DNA of 41,982 bases from NCBI GenBank assembly GCA_035403355.1, contig DAONFA010000020.1, forward strand, positions 1 to 41,982, read 5' to 3'. This DNA is from Candidatus Cloacimonas sp. (GTDB taxonomy: Bacteria; Cloacimonadota; Cloacimonadia; Cloacimonadales; Cloacimonadaceae). Positions 8,214-17,425 of the stretch are shown here, piece by piece. The number at the start of each line of letters is the position of its first letter. Positions within the stretch are counted from its first letter, which is position 1. Below the pieces are notes generated by a model. That model was given only the letters and a program-made list of their open reading frames with translations. It made no database searches and was not told the DNA's origin. The translations under genes and the position numbers were made by a program.

Positions 8214-8483
8214 ATGCCTACTTGGGAACTTTATGCAAACGGCAGAGTTCAGGGAGTAGGATTCCGTTATTTTGTGTGGAAGACCGCTTCCGAACTTGGA
8301 ATTAAAGGTTATGTGAATAACCAGTGGGATGGCTCGGTTAAAATCGTTGCCCAGGCAGATGAACACTTATTGCAGGCATTTAAGCAGATTATTGCCCAAG
8401 GAAACAGATATGCTAAAGTGCGTGAACTGCAAATTTATATCCTGGAAAGTGCAGAAAAATATAATGATTTTGAAATTAGATAG
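8214..8483 (+). CDS. acyP: Acylphosphatase
   Basis: This small cytosolic enzyme hydrolyses acyl phosphates such as acetyl phosphate and carbamoyl phosphate. The 89-residue product is of usual length and has the signature GRVQGVGFRYF with the catalytic arginine, and the second motif GYVNNQWDGSVK with the catalytic asparagine. Ribosome site AAAGGTG precedes the ATG. Its end overlaps the start proposed for the LysM-M23 gene by 20 bases, suggesting co-translation. Presence next to fermentation genes that make acyl phosphates is suggestive only. Confidence 0.95.
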   Translation: MPTWELYANGRVQGVGFRYFVWKTASELGIKGYVNNQWDGSVKIVAQADEHLLQAFKQIIAQGNRYAKVRELQIYILESAEKYNDFEIR

Positions 8484-9663
8484 ATACCTTTGGCTGCTGG
8501 TAATGCAGATTTTACTGATTTACCCTTTGGGTTTGTTCCCGGCAGACCAAATGCATACCGTTAAAAAAGGGGATACGCTGTATTCGCTCAGTAAGCGTTA
8601 TGGCACAACTGTAGATGACTTAAAACGCCTGAATAAATTAGCGGATAATAACCTTGCTATCGGGCAAAAACTAATTGTGAAAAAGGATACGGAAAAAGCT
8701 AAACCTGCTGTTCCGAGTATTTCAACACCTACTTCCCCACCTCAAAGTCCTCCTGTTTTAACTCCTGCAAATATTTCGCCTCCCGCGTCTGTAGTTCAAG
8801 TTCCGGATGATTATTACTACACTGTAAAAGCAGGGGATAACCTCTACCGGATAGCGGTTAATAATAGCATTACCTTAGGTGAGCTCCTTGCCTGGAATAA
8901 TTTTGCCAATAGTTCAGTGGCTATTCACCCGGGTGATAAACTGATAATCAAGAATCCTGCTACTGCTTCAGATACGAAGAAAACAAAAGAAGAACCGGTT
9001 CCAACTGCTCCTGCTCCTGCAATTAATGCTCCTGAAGTTACAAATCCTGCCCAAGAAGATACAGTGCTTATTGAAAGAGTTTATATCGTGCAAAAGAAAG
9101 ATACTTTATTCCGAATTGCCACAAACAATTCAATGACCGTTGATGAATTGATGCAATTGAATAATCTCTCTTCCCCCGATATAAAAGTGGGGCAAAAATT
9201 ATATCTTTCCGGTAAACCGCGTACAGAATCACCATCTTCGCCAACAGATATTTTAACGGAAGAAGAACTGATGAAACGGGAAAAAATTAGAGATGATATA
9301 ATAATGCCTGTGGCGGGAAAAGTTATTTCGGAATATGGTTTGCGCAATGGACGTCCCCATAAAGGCATAGATTTGGGGGCTAAAGCTGGAACTCCGATAT
9401 ATGCAGTTTTGGATGGAACTGTTGTTTATTCGGGAGTTCAGGGTTCTTACGGTAATGTTATTGTTATTGAACATCCCGATTTTGTAATGACGGTTTATGC
9501 TCATAACGAGAAGAATCTGGTGAATGTGAATGATGTAGTGAAACAGGGTCAACAAATCGCTACAGTTGGCGCCACCGGTAATGCGCAGGGTAATCATTTA
9601 CATTTTGAATACCGTTTAAAAGGCAAAGCTATCAACCCCCGTAAAGTTCTTCCTTTACCCTAA
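8464..9663 (+). CDS. nlpD-like: LysM-repeat M23 peptidase / NlpD-type murein hydrolase factor
   Basis: The 399-residue envelope protein starts at the ATG at 8464, because an N-terminal signal-like hydrophobic stretch (LWLLVMQILLIYPLGL) follows. A longer in-frame extension would lie wholly inside acyP. It has three LysM peptidoglycan-binding domains, each beginning with a (H/Y)TV(K)xGDxLY-type sequence, joined by Pro/Thr/Ala-rich linkers. A C-terminal M23 domain follows with HKGIDL, YAHN and HLHFE, so all zinc ligands appear present. It may cut peptidoglycan or activate amidases. The next gene, 11 bases on, encodes a sigma factor, echoing the nlpD-rpoS pair of gammaproteobacteria. Confidence 0.9.
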   Translation: MILKLDRYLWLLVMQILLIYPLGLFPADQMHTVKKGDTLYSLSKRYGTTVDDLKRLNKLADNNLAIGQKLIVKKDTEKAKPAVPSISTPTSPPQSPPVLTPANISPPASVVQVPDDYYYTVKAGDNLYRIAVNNSITLGELLAWNNFANSSVAIHPGDKLIIKNPATASDTKKTKEEPVPTAPAPAINAPEVTNPAQEDTVLIERVYIVQKKDTLFRIATNNSMTVDELMQLNNLSSPDIKVGQKLYLSGKPRTESPSSPTDILTEEELMKREKIRDDIIMPVAGKVISEYGLRNGRPHKGIDLGAKAGTPIYAVLDGTVVYSGVQGSYGNVIVIEHPDFVMTVYAHNEKNLVNVNDVVKQGQQIATVGATGNAQGNHLHFEYRLKGKAINPRKVLPLP

Positions 9664-9674
9664 GGGAAAAAAGT

Positions 9675-10553
9675 ATGAGCCAGAAAGAAAGTGTTTTTAC
9701 GGATAAAGCACTGCAAAATTATCTGAACGAGATTTCCAAATTTAAAACTTTAAGTCGTAAAGAAGAACACGACCTTGCCATAAAGGCAAAAAACGGAGAT
9801 ATGGAGGCAATGAACAAATTGATTCAGGCAAACCTGAAATTTGTGGTTAAAATTGCCTCCCGCTATCAAAACAGGGGGTTATCTCTTTCCGAACTGATCA
9901 GCGAAGGCAATATCGGTTTAATTAAAGCTATAGAGAAATTTGACCCAGATAAGGATATTAAGCTTATTTCTTATGCTATCTGGTGGATTAAACAAAGAAT
10001 TATGCTTGCTGTTAGTGAAAAGAGTTCTTTAATTCGCGTTCCGATGGGTAAATCCAGCGCTGCACACAGGGTTAAAGTAACCCAGGATAGATATTTTTCG
10101 GAAACGGGTGAATTAGCGACTACCGGTGAATTAAGTGAGAAAATGAATATTACCGAAAAGACCATAGACAACTTGCAAAACCAAATACCCGAAACCAGCT
10201 CTATTGACGATATTCTTGCCACTTCCGAGAATCAGGATTTCACCGCTAAAGATTTACTGGAAGATAAAGATAACTTAGACCCGCAAAGTTTATACTACCA
10301 GGAACGGATGCAGAAAAAAATCCAAAATGCCATCAGTAAACTGGATGCCCGCGAAGCGGATATTATCCGGAACTATTTTGGTTTGAATGAATCCCACGAA
10401 TCCCGTAATTTTGCCCAAATAGCTGAAAGATTAGGTCTATCTCGGGAAAGAGTGCGTCAAATTCAGAAGGAAGCATTAAAAAAGATAATGCGGGAAATCA
10501 AACCTGAAGAAGATGAATTTGTAGATAGATTTTTGGAGAAATATCACAATTAA
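9675..10553 (+). CDS. RNA polymerase sigma-70 family factor (RpoD/RpoS type)
   Basis: The 292-residue sigma factor contains region 1.2 (LQNYLNEISKFKTLS), the region 2 core (LIQANLKFVVKIASRY, SEGNIGLIKAIEKFD, SYAIWWIKQRI), region 3 (SEKSSLIRVPMGK) and region 4 with the helix-turn-helix FAQIAERLGLSRERVRQIQKEALKK. Region 1.1 is absent, as in short primary sigmas of Bacteroidetes-like bacteria and in group 2 sigmas. Whether this is the housekeeping or an alternative factor cannot be decided from this window. It follows the LysM-M23 gene by 11 bases and is probably co-transcribed with it. Confidence 0.95.
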   Translation: MSQKESVFTDKALQNYLNEISKFKTLSRKEEHDLAIKAKNGDMEAMNKLIQANLKFVVKIASRYQNRGLSLSELISEGNIGLIKAIEKFDPDKDIKLISYAIWWIKQRIMLAVSEKSSLIRVPMGKSSAAHRVKVTQDRYFSETGELATTGELSEKMNITEKTIDNLQNQIPETSSIDDILATSENQDFTAKDLLEDKDNLDPQSLYYQERMQKKIQNAISKLDAREADIIRNYFGLNESHESRNFAQIAERLGLSRERVRQIQKEALKKIMREIKPEEDEFVDRFLEKYHN

Positions 10554-10627
10554 GCAAAATATCCTATCCGGCATTAAAGAATGGGCTATTTTAATGATTT
10601 ATATGATAAAAAAGGAGATACACCGCT

Positions 10628-11530
10628 ATGTTCAAAAACTTCGCTGAAATGCTAAACTATGTAAAACAAAACCGAAAAGGAACCGCACTTATAGCCGGAG
10701 CTCAAATTGAATCAGCTCTGGAAGCAGCTGTTTTGGCAAAAAAAGAATGCCTGTGCGAAAGCATTCTGATAGGTGATAAAATAGAGATTTTACGCTTATT
10801 GCAACAAATAGCTCCGGAAAATACAGATTCCTTTACCATTATTGATACCTGCAGTGATTTGAAAAGAGCTGCAGAAACAGCTGTTTCTTTAGCCAGAGAA
10901 GGAAAGGGTGATTTGATATTAAAAGGTAAAATGGAATCCTCCGTTATCCTGAAAGCTGCATTGGATAAGGAAAAGGGCTTGAAAGTAAGCGAGGTTATTT
11001 CCGATGTTTTTGTTTATGAACATCCCGAAGGATTAAAAATTCAAACCGATGGCGGGATTAATATCCTTCCGGAATTGAACGAAAAAATAGCCATGGTTAA
11101 AAATGCTGTCCTCGTAGCTCATGCCTTGGGTAATCCGAATCCCAAAGTAGCTATGATTTGCGCTATAGAGACAGTCAATCCCAAAATGCCGGCTACTATT
11201 GATGCTGCTTTAATTGCCAAAATGAATGAAAGAGGTCAAATTCCTGGTTGCCTCATAGAAGGTCCTTTAGCTTTTGATAATGCTGTGGATAAAGAAGCTG
11301 CACGCATCAAAGGGCTCACTTCAGAAGTTGCGGGAGCAGCGGATATTTTAGTTTTCCCCAATATTGAAACAGGAAATGTGCATGGCAAAATGCTCACCTA
11401 CTATTGTCACTATAGAATAGCACATGTAACCATCGGAACTAAAGTTCCCATTCTGATTCCTTCGCGTGCCGATACCGGTGAAACCAAGATGCTATGTTTG
11501 GCTCTTGCTTTAGCCACAATGTCTCAATAA
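10628..11530 (+). CDS. ptb: Phosphate butyryltransferase / phosphate acyltransferase
   Basis: The enzyme exchanges CoA for phosphate on butyryl-CoA or a related acyl-CoA, giving an acyl phosphate for ATP formation by a kinase. The 300-residue product matches the Ptb length. Typical segments are LILKGKMESSVILKAALDKEKGL, the DGGINILP stretch, and the C-terminal GNVHGKMLTYY and PILIPSRADTGETKM motifs of the PTA/PTB family. A strong ribosome site (AAAAAAGGAGAT) precedes the ATG. The stop abuts the rlmH start. No butyrate or acyl kinase is seen in this window. Substrate chain length cannot be read from the sequence. Confidence 0.88.
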   Translation: MFKNFAEMLNYVKQNRKGTALIAGAQIESALEAAVLAKKECLCESILIGDKIEILRLLQQIAPENTDSFTIIDTCSDLKRAAETAVSLAREGKGDLILKGKMESSVILKAALDKEKGLKVSEVISDVFVYEHPEGLKIQTDGGINILPELNEKIAMVKNAVLVAHALGNPNPKVAMICAIETVNPKMPATIDAALIAKMNERGQIPGCLIEGPLAFDNAVDKEAARIKGLTSEVAGAADILVFPNIETGNVHGKMLTYYCHYRIAHVTIGTKVPILIPSRADTGETKMLCLALALATMSQ

Positions 11531-11995
11531 ATGAAATTAACTCTGCTGCAAATAGGAAAAACGAAAGATAAATGGCTGGAAGAAGGGATTGCGGAATACC
11601 GGAAAAGAATTTCGGCTTTTGCCAAACTGGAGCTGATAGAATTGCCCGATGAAAGCATCAAACATAGTGGTAACGCAGAAAGCGTGAAAGCCAAAGAAGC
11701 CGTTACTATCTTGAAATATCTCAAGCCCGAGGACTATGTTATTTTGTTAGATGAAAAAGGCGGCCCCAAAAATTCCCTTGAATTTGCAGATTTTCTGCTT
11801 AGTTTATCTGATAAGAGTAAAATAGTTTTTGTTATCGGTGGCGTCTTTGGTGTGGATGCCTCTATTCGTGAACGGGCTAATTTTACTATGGCTCTTTCAT
11901 CTTTAACTTTTACACATCGCCTTGCACGGTTAGTTCTTTGTGAACAGATTTACCGGGCATTGACGATAATAAACAACCGCAACTATCATAAATAA
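11531..11995 (+). CDS. rlmH: 23S rRNA pseudouridine-1915 N3-methyltransferase
   Basis: RlmH methylates pseudouridine 1915 in helix 69 of 23S rRNA on assembled 70S ribosomes, using S-adenosylmethionine. The 154-residue SPOUT-fold protein has the N-terminal MKLTLLQIGKTK, the LLDEKG segment, the SAM-binding VIGGVFGV loop and the knot region LTFTHRLARLVLCEQIYRA. It ends in NNRNYHK, matching the RlmH C-terminus. The start directly follows the ptb stop (TAA-ATG). Confidence 0.96.
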   Translation: MKLTLLQIGKTKDKWLEEGIAEYRKRISAFAKLELIELPDESIKHSGNAESVKAKEAVTILKYLKPEDYVILLDEKGGPKNSLEFADFLLSLSDKSKIVFVIGGVFGVDASIRERANFTMALSSLTFTHRLARLVLCEQIYRALTIINNRNYHK

Positions 11996-12007
11996 TAAGG
12001 GGATATA

Positions 12008-12157
12008 ATGATACCGGAAACATTATCTACTATGCAAAATGTAAAAACAGCCCTGGAAATTCTGGTGCAGGGTATGCTGGGAATATTTATCTTTATGGCA
12101 GTGTTTTATCTGCTGATATTTGCCTTGGAGCATTTCTTCAGACCTAAGGAAAAGTAA
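12008..12157 (+). CDS. OadG-like small membrane protein (decarboxylase gamma-type)
   Basis: This 49-residue reading frame is short but convincing. It has a good ribosome site (AGGGG) seven bases before the ATG, and its TAA overlaps the ATG of the next gene by one base. The product has a short polar start, a membrane helix (GMLGIFIFMAVFYLLIFAL) and a basic tail ending RPKEK. The ALEILVQGMLGIFIF pattern resembles the gamma subunits (OadG/MmdD) of sodium-pumping oxaloacetate and methylmalonyl-CoA decarboxylases, which anchor the complex in the inner membrane. The alpha, beta and biotin-carrier subunits are not nearby, so assignment as a true gamma subunit is tentative. Confidence 0.55.
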   Translation: MIPETLSTMQNVKTALEILVQGMLGIFIFMAVFYLLIFALEHFFRPKEK

Positions 12158-15100
12158 TGAAACATTTTTTGCTATCTGCTTTCACTATCCTTTTCAGCGT
12201 TTCTCTTTGTGCCAAAGTAAGCATCATCAGCCACTCGGAAACGGAAATGGTAATTGAATTTACAACTGACCCCTGGAAAATATCAACAGAAGGCGAATAT
12301 AGTCGTTTAACTGCAGAGAATATGAGTTACAGCGATATTCCGGGAGCTCCTTCAGTTCCCTACAGCGAATTTAAAGTGGGAATTCCTCCCGCAGGAAGAA
12401 TCAGCTGCACCGTTCTAAGCAGTAATAGCATTACCACCGGTTTGGATTCCAAACTAATTCCTGTGCCTGAAATTAAAACTATAAACGGGATAGATAATTA
12501 TTTGTATCAGATTTCCCCCGCGGCATATCAACCGCAAAGAATGGAATTGATAACTCAGCTTCCAGCAACAAACTTTCGGGGTTATCATTTTGTACCGATC
12601 ACGCTGCATCCTTTTGTTTACGATGGAAATAAAACTCTTACTATCACAACAAAGGCAACTCTTAAAATAAACATTTCCGGCGCTACCGATTTTCGCAGCT
12701 TAGAGCCCGGCGACAAAGCTGCAGACCTTCTTTTAGCGCAATTAATAAATTCTCAGCAGGCAAAAAACTGGCGTAGTAATGTGCGCACCGAAATTAACTA
12801 TGCACCCTTCAATTTAAGTGACTGGTGGTTTAGGATTGAAACAAATCGGGATGGCATTTATAGAATCAAACCTGCGGATATTAGCAGTTTGCCTTTAGCA
12901 GATATTGACCCTGCTTCTTTTCGCCTTTTCAGCACTTCCGGCAAGGTCTTGAGTAATAATATAAATAATACTGGAGCGGAATTCAAAGAAGTTCCTATCT
13001 TTATTTCCGGAGCAGCAGACCATAGTTTTGATAGTCAGGATTACATTTTGTTTTACGGCAGTTCCAGAGATAGTTATGAGCAAAATGTGAATGTTCAGTC
13101 CGATCCCCTGTATTATAATCCCTATTCACAAAATCAGGTCTTCTGGCTTACCTTCGGAGAAAACTTCAGTGGAACTCCTTTAAGAATTCAAACTGTTCCC
13201 ACTCCAGATAACTATGATGTTTCTGTAACTTCCGCACCGGCTTCAAAACAGGTAGAAAATGAAATTTATCGCCGGGAATCCTACGGTTTTTCCTGGTATA
13301 GCGAAACTCTTTTCGGAAACAGCACTGCAGAATATGTTTTCACTACTAATCTCACCAATGTTGACCTGAATGGAGATAAAGAACTCTACTTGCGTTTGCG
13401 CCAGGATGATCAAGGAGAAGGAACTCATCACAAGATTCGGCTCTGGATAAATGGCACCCCGGTATATAACAATAAGGACGCAGAAACGGATGAAGAAAAA
13501 TATAATTTCGCTTGGACAGGAGCTTCATATTATAATATCAATCGCCCTGTCAGCTATCTTGTTAATGGCACCAATACTCTTAGAATTAAAGTTTTTCGCA
13601 GCACACCCGATAATCTCTTATTAGATTATTACCGTTATACTTATCAGGAGAATCTAATTAAGGGAAATGCCCAACGGCAATTCTGTCATCCCGATTCCCT
13701 TTTCCCCAATCTTTGCAAATTCAATTTCAGCGGAGATATCAGCAATGCTCTTATTTTTCAGATAACCGATTTGTATAATGTAAATTTAATTCCTGTTGTG
13801 GATAATTATTCTATCGCCAGAGGTAACTACAAAAATTTCTACTTTATTTTGAAACCCGAAGAAGCATATTCCCCGGCATTGATTCAATCTGTCCAACCTA
13901 ATGATTTAACCGCTGTAAGAAATCAGACCGATAATATAATTGTAACGCCTGCAGAATTTTTACAGCAAGCCCAAGAACTGGCTGCTAAATATTGGGATAT
14001 ATACCAAATCCGCAGTCAAGTGATTTTGGTGGATGACATCTATAATCAATTCAGCGGTGGACACATAGACCCTGCTGCCATCCGTATGGCAATGAAGTAT
14101 TTTTATTTCAATTTACCTTCACCAAGAATTACTTCCTTAACGCTAATCGGGATTGGAACAATTGATTGGAGAAATTTTTCCGGTAGCGCTGCTCCTAAAA
14201 ACAAATTAATTATCTGGCAGGGAAGTTATATTACTTCCGATGACTACTTTGGAATGATTAATACCAGTTATTATCCGGAACTGGCTATAGGCAGATATCC
14301 GGTTAGAAATACCAATGAGCTGAATATTATGCTGCAAAATTTTACCAGTTATATCAATAACCCAACCCCCGGATGGTGGCGTAATTCAGTATTAATTGTA
14401 GCTGATGACCTCACTAACGGAGATAGCAACTATGAATATGATCTCACACAATATGCGGAACAAACCAGCACTGTTATTCATCCCAGTATTCTGGTAGATA
14501 AAATTTTTGCCATAGAATATGAATATGACGAATTCCAGAATAAACCTAAAGCGAGAGACGATTTATTTAAGGCACTGAATGATGGATGTCTGGTTATGCA
14601 TTATACAGGTCACGGTTCTTATGATAAACTGGGAGCCGAGGATTATATGAACGGAGCTACCGATATGGGTAGATTTAATAATGAAGGTAAACTAACTTTC
14701 TTTATCGCAGCTGCCTGTGAGGTCTCTCAATTTGATTATTGGGGTTTTGATTGTTTGTCTCAAAAGGTTGTCCTTTTAAATAATTTGGGAGCTATTGCCT
14801 CCTTATCGGCAACCCGTAAAAGTTTTGCCGACCTCAGCTTAGTAATGCTTAAATATGTAATGGATAGTTTAATTAATAATCGTAATCCTTTGGGTTATAG
14901 TGTAATGGATGGTAAACTTAGGTTCACTACCGGAGGAACTAACGATGAAATGTATATTCTGTTTGGCGACCCTGTTATTCGGGTTATTCCTCCGGAAAGG
15001 GATAGTTCAATGCAAGTAAGTTCTATTACCGATAATGGAATTGTTCACTCCAGAGAAACAGTTGCAATTGAGGGTTCTTTCACTACCGAAGGACTTTCCG

Positions 15101-16005
15101 GAGAAACTGAAATAAAGGTTTTTGATTCTAAAAGAAGATATTCTCTTGGTCCTGGAACTAATGTTACCAAAATGGGAAATCAGCTTTTCCGCGGCAAAAG
15201 TTCGGTTTCCGCCTCCCAGTATTCTTCTTCTTTTATTGTTCCGGATGATGTAAATAGCGGAGCAGATGGATTTATTGTCTCCTATATCTGGGATGAAAAT
15301 AATAAGAAGGATTATACTAATTTTTACTCTCCCTTACAGTTAAGTGATGAAGCAGGAGATGTTACTAATACCGATATTCCCCAAATAAATATCTATCTCG
15401 GTTCCAAGGATTTTCGCCCCGGAGATACAGTTGGCACCAATACTTCAGTGTATGCCGATTTTTATGATTCCAACGGAATCAATATTACCGGTTCTTCTGG
15501 GCATAATATTCTTCTGGTTATAGATAATTCTCTACAACCGGTGTCTATAACCGATTATTTTGAATATGATAAAAATTCCTGCACTTCCGGAAGTTTGATT
15601 TATCCTTTACAGGATTTAAGCGAGGGAATGCATACTGTGCAGGTAGTTGCCTTTGATAACTTCAATATGCCTGCTGTGGCTACGACCAGTTTTATGGCTA
15701 AAAAGAGTTCGGTTTTGGATATTGAACGCCTGCTTATTTATCCTAATCCAATTGCCAAAGATGGTTACATCACTTTTATGCTTTCAGATGTTGCGGATGT
15801 AAATATTGGCATTTACACTCTTAGAGGAAAGCGTATTGCTAACTTGAAATCCTTTGGTAGACAAGGGTTTAATAAGGTTTATTTTAACGGACGCGATGAT
15901 AAGGGCGATGCTTTAGCCAATAACACCTATTTTGTTAAAGTTCAAGCTCGTTCCTCCAGCGGCAGGAAAGTGGAAAAAACAGAAAAAATGGTAATCTTTA
16001 AATAG
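12157..16005 (+). CDS. porU-like: PorU-like gingipain-family (C25) cysteine protease with FlgD-like C-terminal domain
   Basis: The 1282-residue exported protein has a signal peptide (LLSAFTILFSVSLCA), a propeptide-like beta region, a segment typical of PorU (WWFRIETNRDGIYRI ... DYILFYG), then a peptidase C25 domain. Its catalytic pair is His819 (MHYTGHGSY) and Cys854 (FIAAACE). The last 90 or so residues form a FlgD-Ig-like domain starting IYPNPIAKDGYITF, the C-terminal fold used by T9SS cargo. PorU is the surface sortase that removes such domains and attaches cargo; it carries an uncleaved one itself. Length and architecture suit PorU, but a plain gingipain-like protease is possible. Its start overlaps the 49-residue gene upstream. 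Confidence 0.85.
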   Translation: MKHFLLSAFTILFSVSLCAKVSIISHSETEMVIEFTTDPWKISTEGEYSRLTAENMSYSDIPGAPSVPYSEFKVGIPPAGRISCTVLSSNSITTGLDSKLIPVPEIKTINGIDNYLYQISPAAYQPQRMELITQLPATNFRGYHFVPITLHPFVYDGNKTLTITTKATLKINISGATDFRSLEPGDKAADLLLAQLINSQQAKNWRSNVRTEINYAPFNLSDWWFRIETNRDGIYRIKPADISSLPLADIDPASFRLFSTSGKVLSNNINNTGAEFKEVPIFISGAADHSFDSQDYILFYGSSRDSYEQNVNVQSDPLYYNPYSQNQVFWLTFGENFSGTPLRIQTVPTPDNYDVSVTSAPASKQVENEIYRRESYGFSWYSETLFGNSTAEYVFTTNLTNVDLNGDKELYLRLRQDDQGEGTHHKIRLWINGTPVYNNKDAETDEEKYNFAWTGASYYNINRPVSYLVNGTNTLRIKVFRSTPDNLLLDYYRYTYQENLIKGNAQRQFCHPDSLFPNLCKFNFSGDISNALIFQITDLYNVNLIPVVDNYSIARGNYKNFYFILKPEEAYSPALIQSVQPNDLTAVRNQTDNIIVTPAEFLQQAQELAAKYWDIYQIRSQVILVDDIYNQFSGGHIDPAAIRMAMKYFYFNLPSPRITSLTLIGIGTIDWRNFSGSAAPKNKLIIWQGSYITSDDYFGMINTSYYPELAIGRYPVRNTNELNIMLQNFTSYINNPTPGWWRNSVLIVADDLTNGDSNYEYDLTQYAEQTSTVIHPSILVDKIFAIEYEYDEFQNKPKARDDLFKALNDGCLVMHYTGHGSYDKLGAEDYMNGATDMGRFNNEGKLTFFIAAACEVSQFDYWGFDCLSQKVVLLNNLGAIASLSATRKSFADLSLVMLKYVMDSLINNRNPLGYSVMDGKLRFTTGGTNDEMYILFGDPVIRVIPPERDSSMQVSSITDNGIVHSRETVAIEGSFTTEGLSGETEIKVFDSKRRYSLGPGTNVTKMGNQLFRGKSSVSASQYSSSFIVPDDVNSGADGFIVSYIWDENNKKDYTNFYSPLQLSDEAGDVTNTDIPQINIYLGSKDFRPGDTVGTNTSVYADFYDSNGINITGSSGHNILLVIDNSLQPVSITDYFEYDKNSCTSGSLIYPLQDLSEGMHTVQVVAFDNFNMPAVATTSFMAKKSSVLDIERLLIYPNPIAKDGYITFMLSDVADVNIGIYTLRGKRIANLKSFGRQGFNKVYFNGRDDKGDALANNTYFVKVQARSSSGRKVEKTEKMVIFK

Positions 16006-16015
16006 GTATTGTCTT

Positions 16016-17425
16016 ATGTTAATTTACAACACCCAAACCCGTAAAAAAGAAGTATTTGAACCCATAACTCCTGGAAAAGTGGGCATATATACTTGCGGTC
16101 CTACCGTCTATAACTATTTTCATATCGGTAATGCCCGGGCTTTTCTCTTTTTCGATGTAGTTCGTCGCTATTTTGAATACCGGGGTTATGAGGTTACTTA
16201 TGTGCAAAATATAACTGATATTGATGATAAAATCATTGCTCAGGCAATAGAAGAAAATACCGTTTTTTCTTCCATTGCTGATAAATACACACGCGCTTAT
16301 CTGGAAGATACTGCAGCTTTGGGAATTAAGCCCCCCACCTATCAACCTAAAGCAACGGAAGTGATGGACGATATTATTGCGTTTATTGTGGCTTTGCAGA
16401 AAAAGGGCAACGCTTACGAAGTGGAAGGTGATGTTTATTTCGCTACGGAAAATTTACCTTCCTACGGCTGCCTTTCGGGTAAAAAAACGGAAGAACAACT
16501 GGCAGGAGCAAGAGTTACAGAAAATCCCAATAAGCGTAATCCCGCCGATTTCACCCTGTGGAAAAAAAGTAAACCCGGCGAACCCGTTTGGGATAGTCCC
16601 TGGGGAAAAGGACGTCCCGGCTGGCATACCGAATGCGTAGTTATGAGCCGTAAATTCTTAGGTGAGACCTTTGATTTGCATTGCGGGGGAATAGACCTCA
16701 TTTTTCCTCATCACGAAAATGAACTGGCACAGGCAATTGCCTACAGCGGAAAGCCCTTAGCCCATTATTGGATGCATAACGGTTTCCTAAATGTGGATGG
16801 TGAGAAAATGAGTAAAAGCTTAAAAAACTTCTTCACAGCAAGAGATATCTTGTCCGAATATGATGCTGAAACCATCAGGTTTTTCTTTCTTTCCAAACAT
16901 TATCGCAGCCCTATAGATTTCAGCCGGGAACTGATGGAAGAAGCACAGCGGGCTATTACCAATTTTTACAATGCCCTCGCCGAAATTAACTTTGCAGAGA
17001 ATAAAGATAATATTAGTCCAACCGTTTGCGGAACTGCGGAAGAACTACAAAATTTCCAGCAGGATTTTATTGCGGCTATGGACGATGATTTTAATACTGC
17101 TAAAGCCATATCCGTCCTTTTTGAACTGAATCGCAAAGTTAAAAATACTTCCTTCCCAAAAACAGACCGCCTTGCCTCAGCACAAAAAATGGTGGAATTG
17201 GGTTCCGTTTTGGGCTTCTTTCAAAATTGGGAAACAAAGTTAAATAAATCCCTGCCCGATTTATCTAAGGCACTTATTGAACTTCTTCTTACTTACCGTA
17301 AGGAAGCAAGAAATAACAAACAGTGGAATGTTTCCGATAAAATCAGAAACGACCTGGCTAATTTGGGAATTGACATTAAAGATACCCCAAACGGCGTTAA
17401 ATGGAGCTTAAAGGAGACAAAATGA
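16016..17425 (+). CDS. cysS: Cysteinyl-tRNA synthetase
   Basis: CysRS charges tRNA-Cys in the cytoplasm. The 469-residue protein has the class I HIGH-type motif HIGNARAF following CGPTVYNYF (zinc cysteine), GWHTECVVMS and HHENELAQ (further zinc ligands), and the KMSKS loop (GEKMSKSLKNF). It ends with a helical anticodon-binding domain. The start lies 10 bases after the protease gene's stop, with only a weak ribosome site. The stop overlaps the next start (ATGA). Confidence 0.98.
   Translation: MLIYNTQTRKKEVFEPITPGKVGIYTCGPTVYNYFHIGNARAFLFFDVVRRYFEYRGYEVTYVQNITDIDDKIIAQAIEENTVFSSIADKYTRAYLEDTAALGIKPPTYQPKATEVMDDIIAFIVALQKKGNAYEVEGDVYFATENLPSYGCLSGKKTEEQLAGARVTENPNKRNPADFTLWKKSKPGEPVWDSPWGKGRPGWHTECVVMSRKFLGETFDLHCGGIDLIFPHHENELAQAIAYSGKPLAHYWMHNGFLNVDGEKMSKSLKNFFTARDILSEYDAETIRFFFLSKHYRSPIDFSRELMEEAQRAITNFYNALAEINFAENKDNISPTVCGTAEELQNFQQDFIAAMDDDFNTAKAISVLFELNRKVKNTSFPKTDRLASAQKMVELGSVLGFFQNWETKLNKSLPDLSKALIELLLTYRKEARNNKQWNVSDKIRNDLANLGIDIKDTPNGVKWSLKETK

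Noticed and set aside
9253..9597. Antisense frame over the M23 domain
   Set aside because: It is a shadow of a well-supported gene on the other strand, with no ribosome site or protein-like features.
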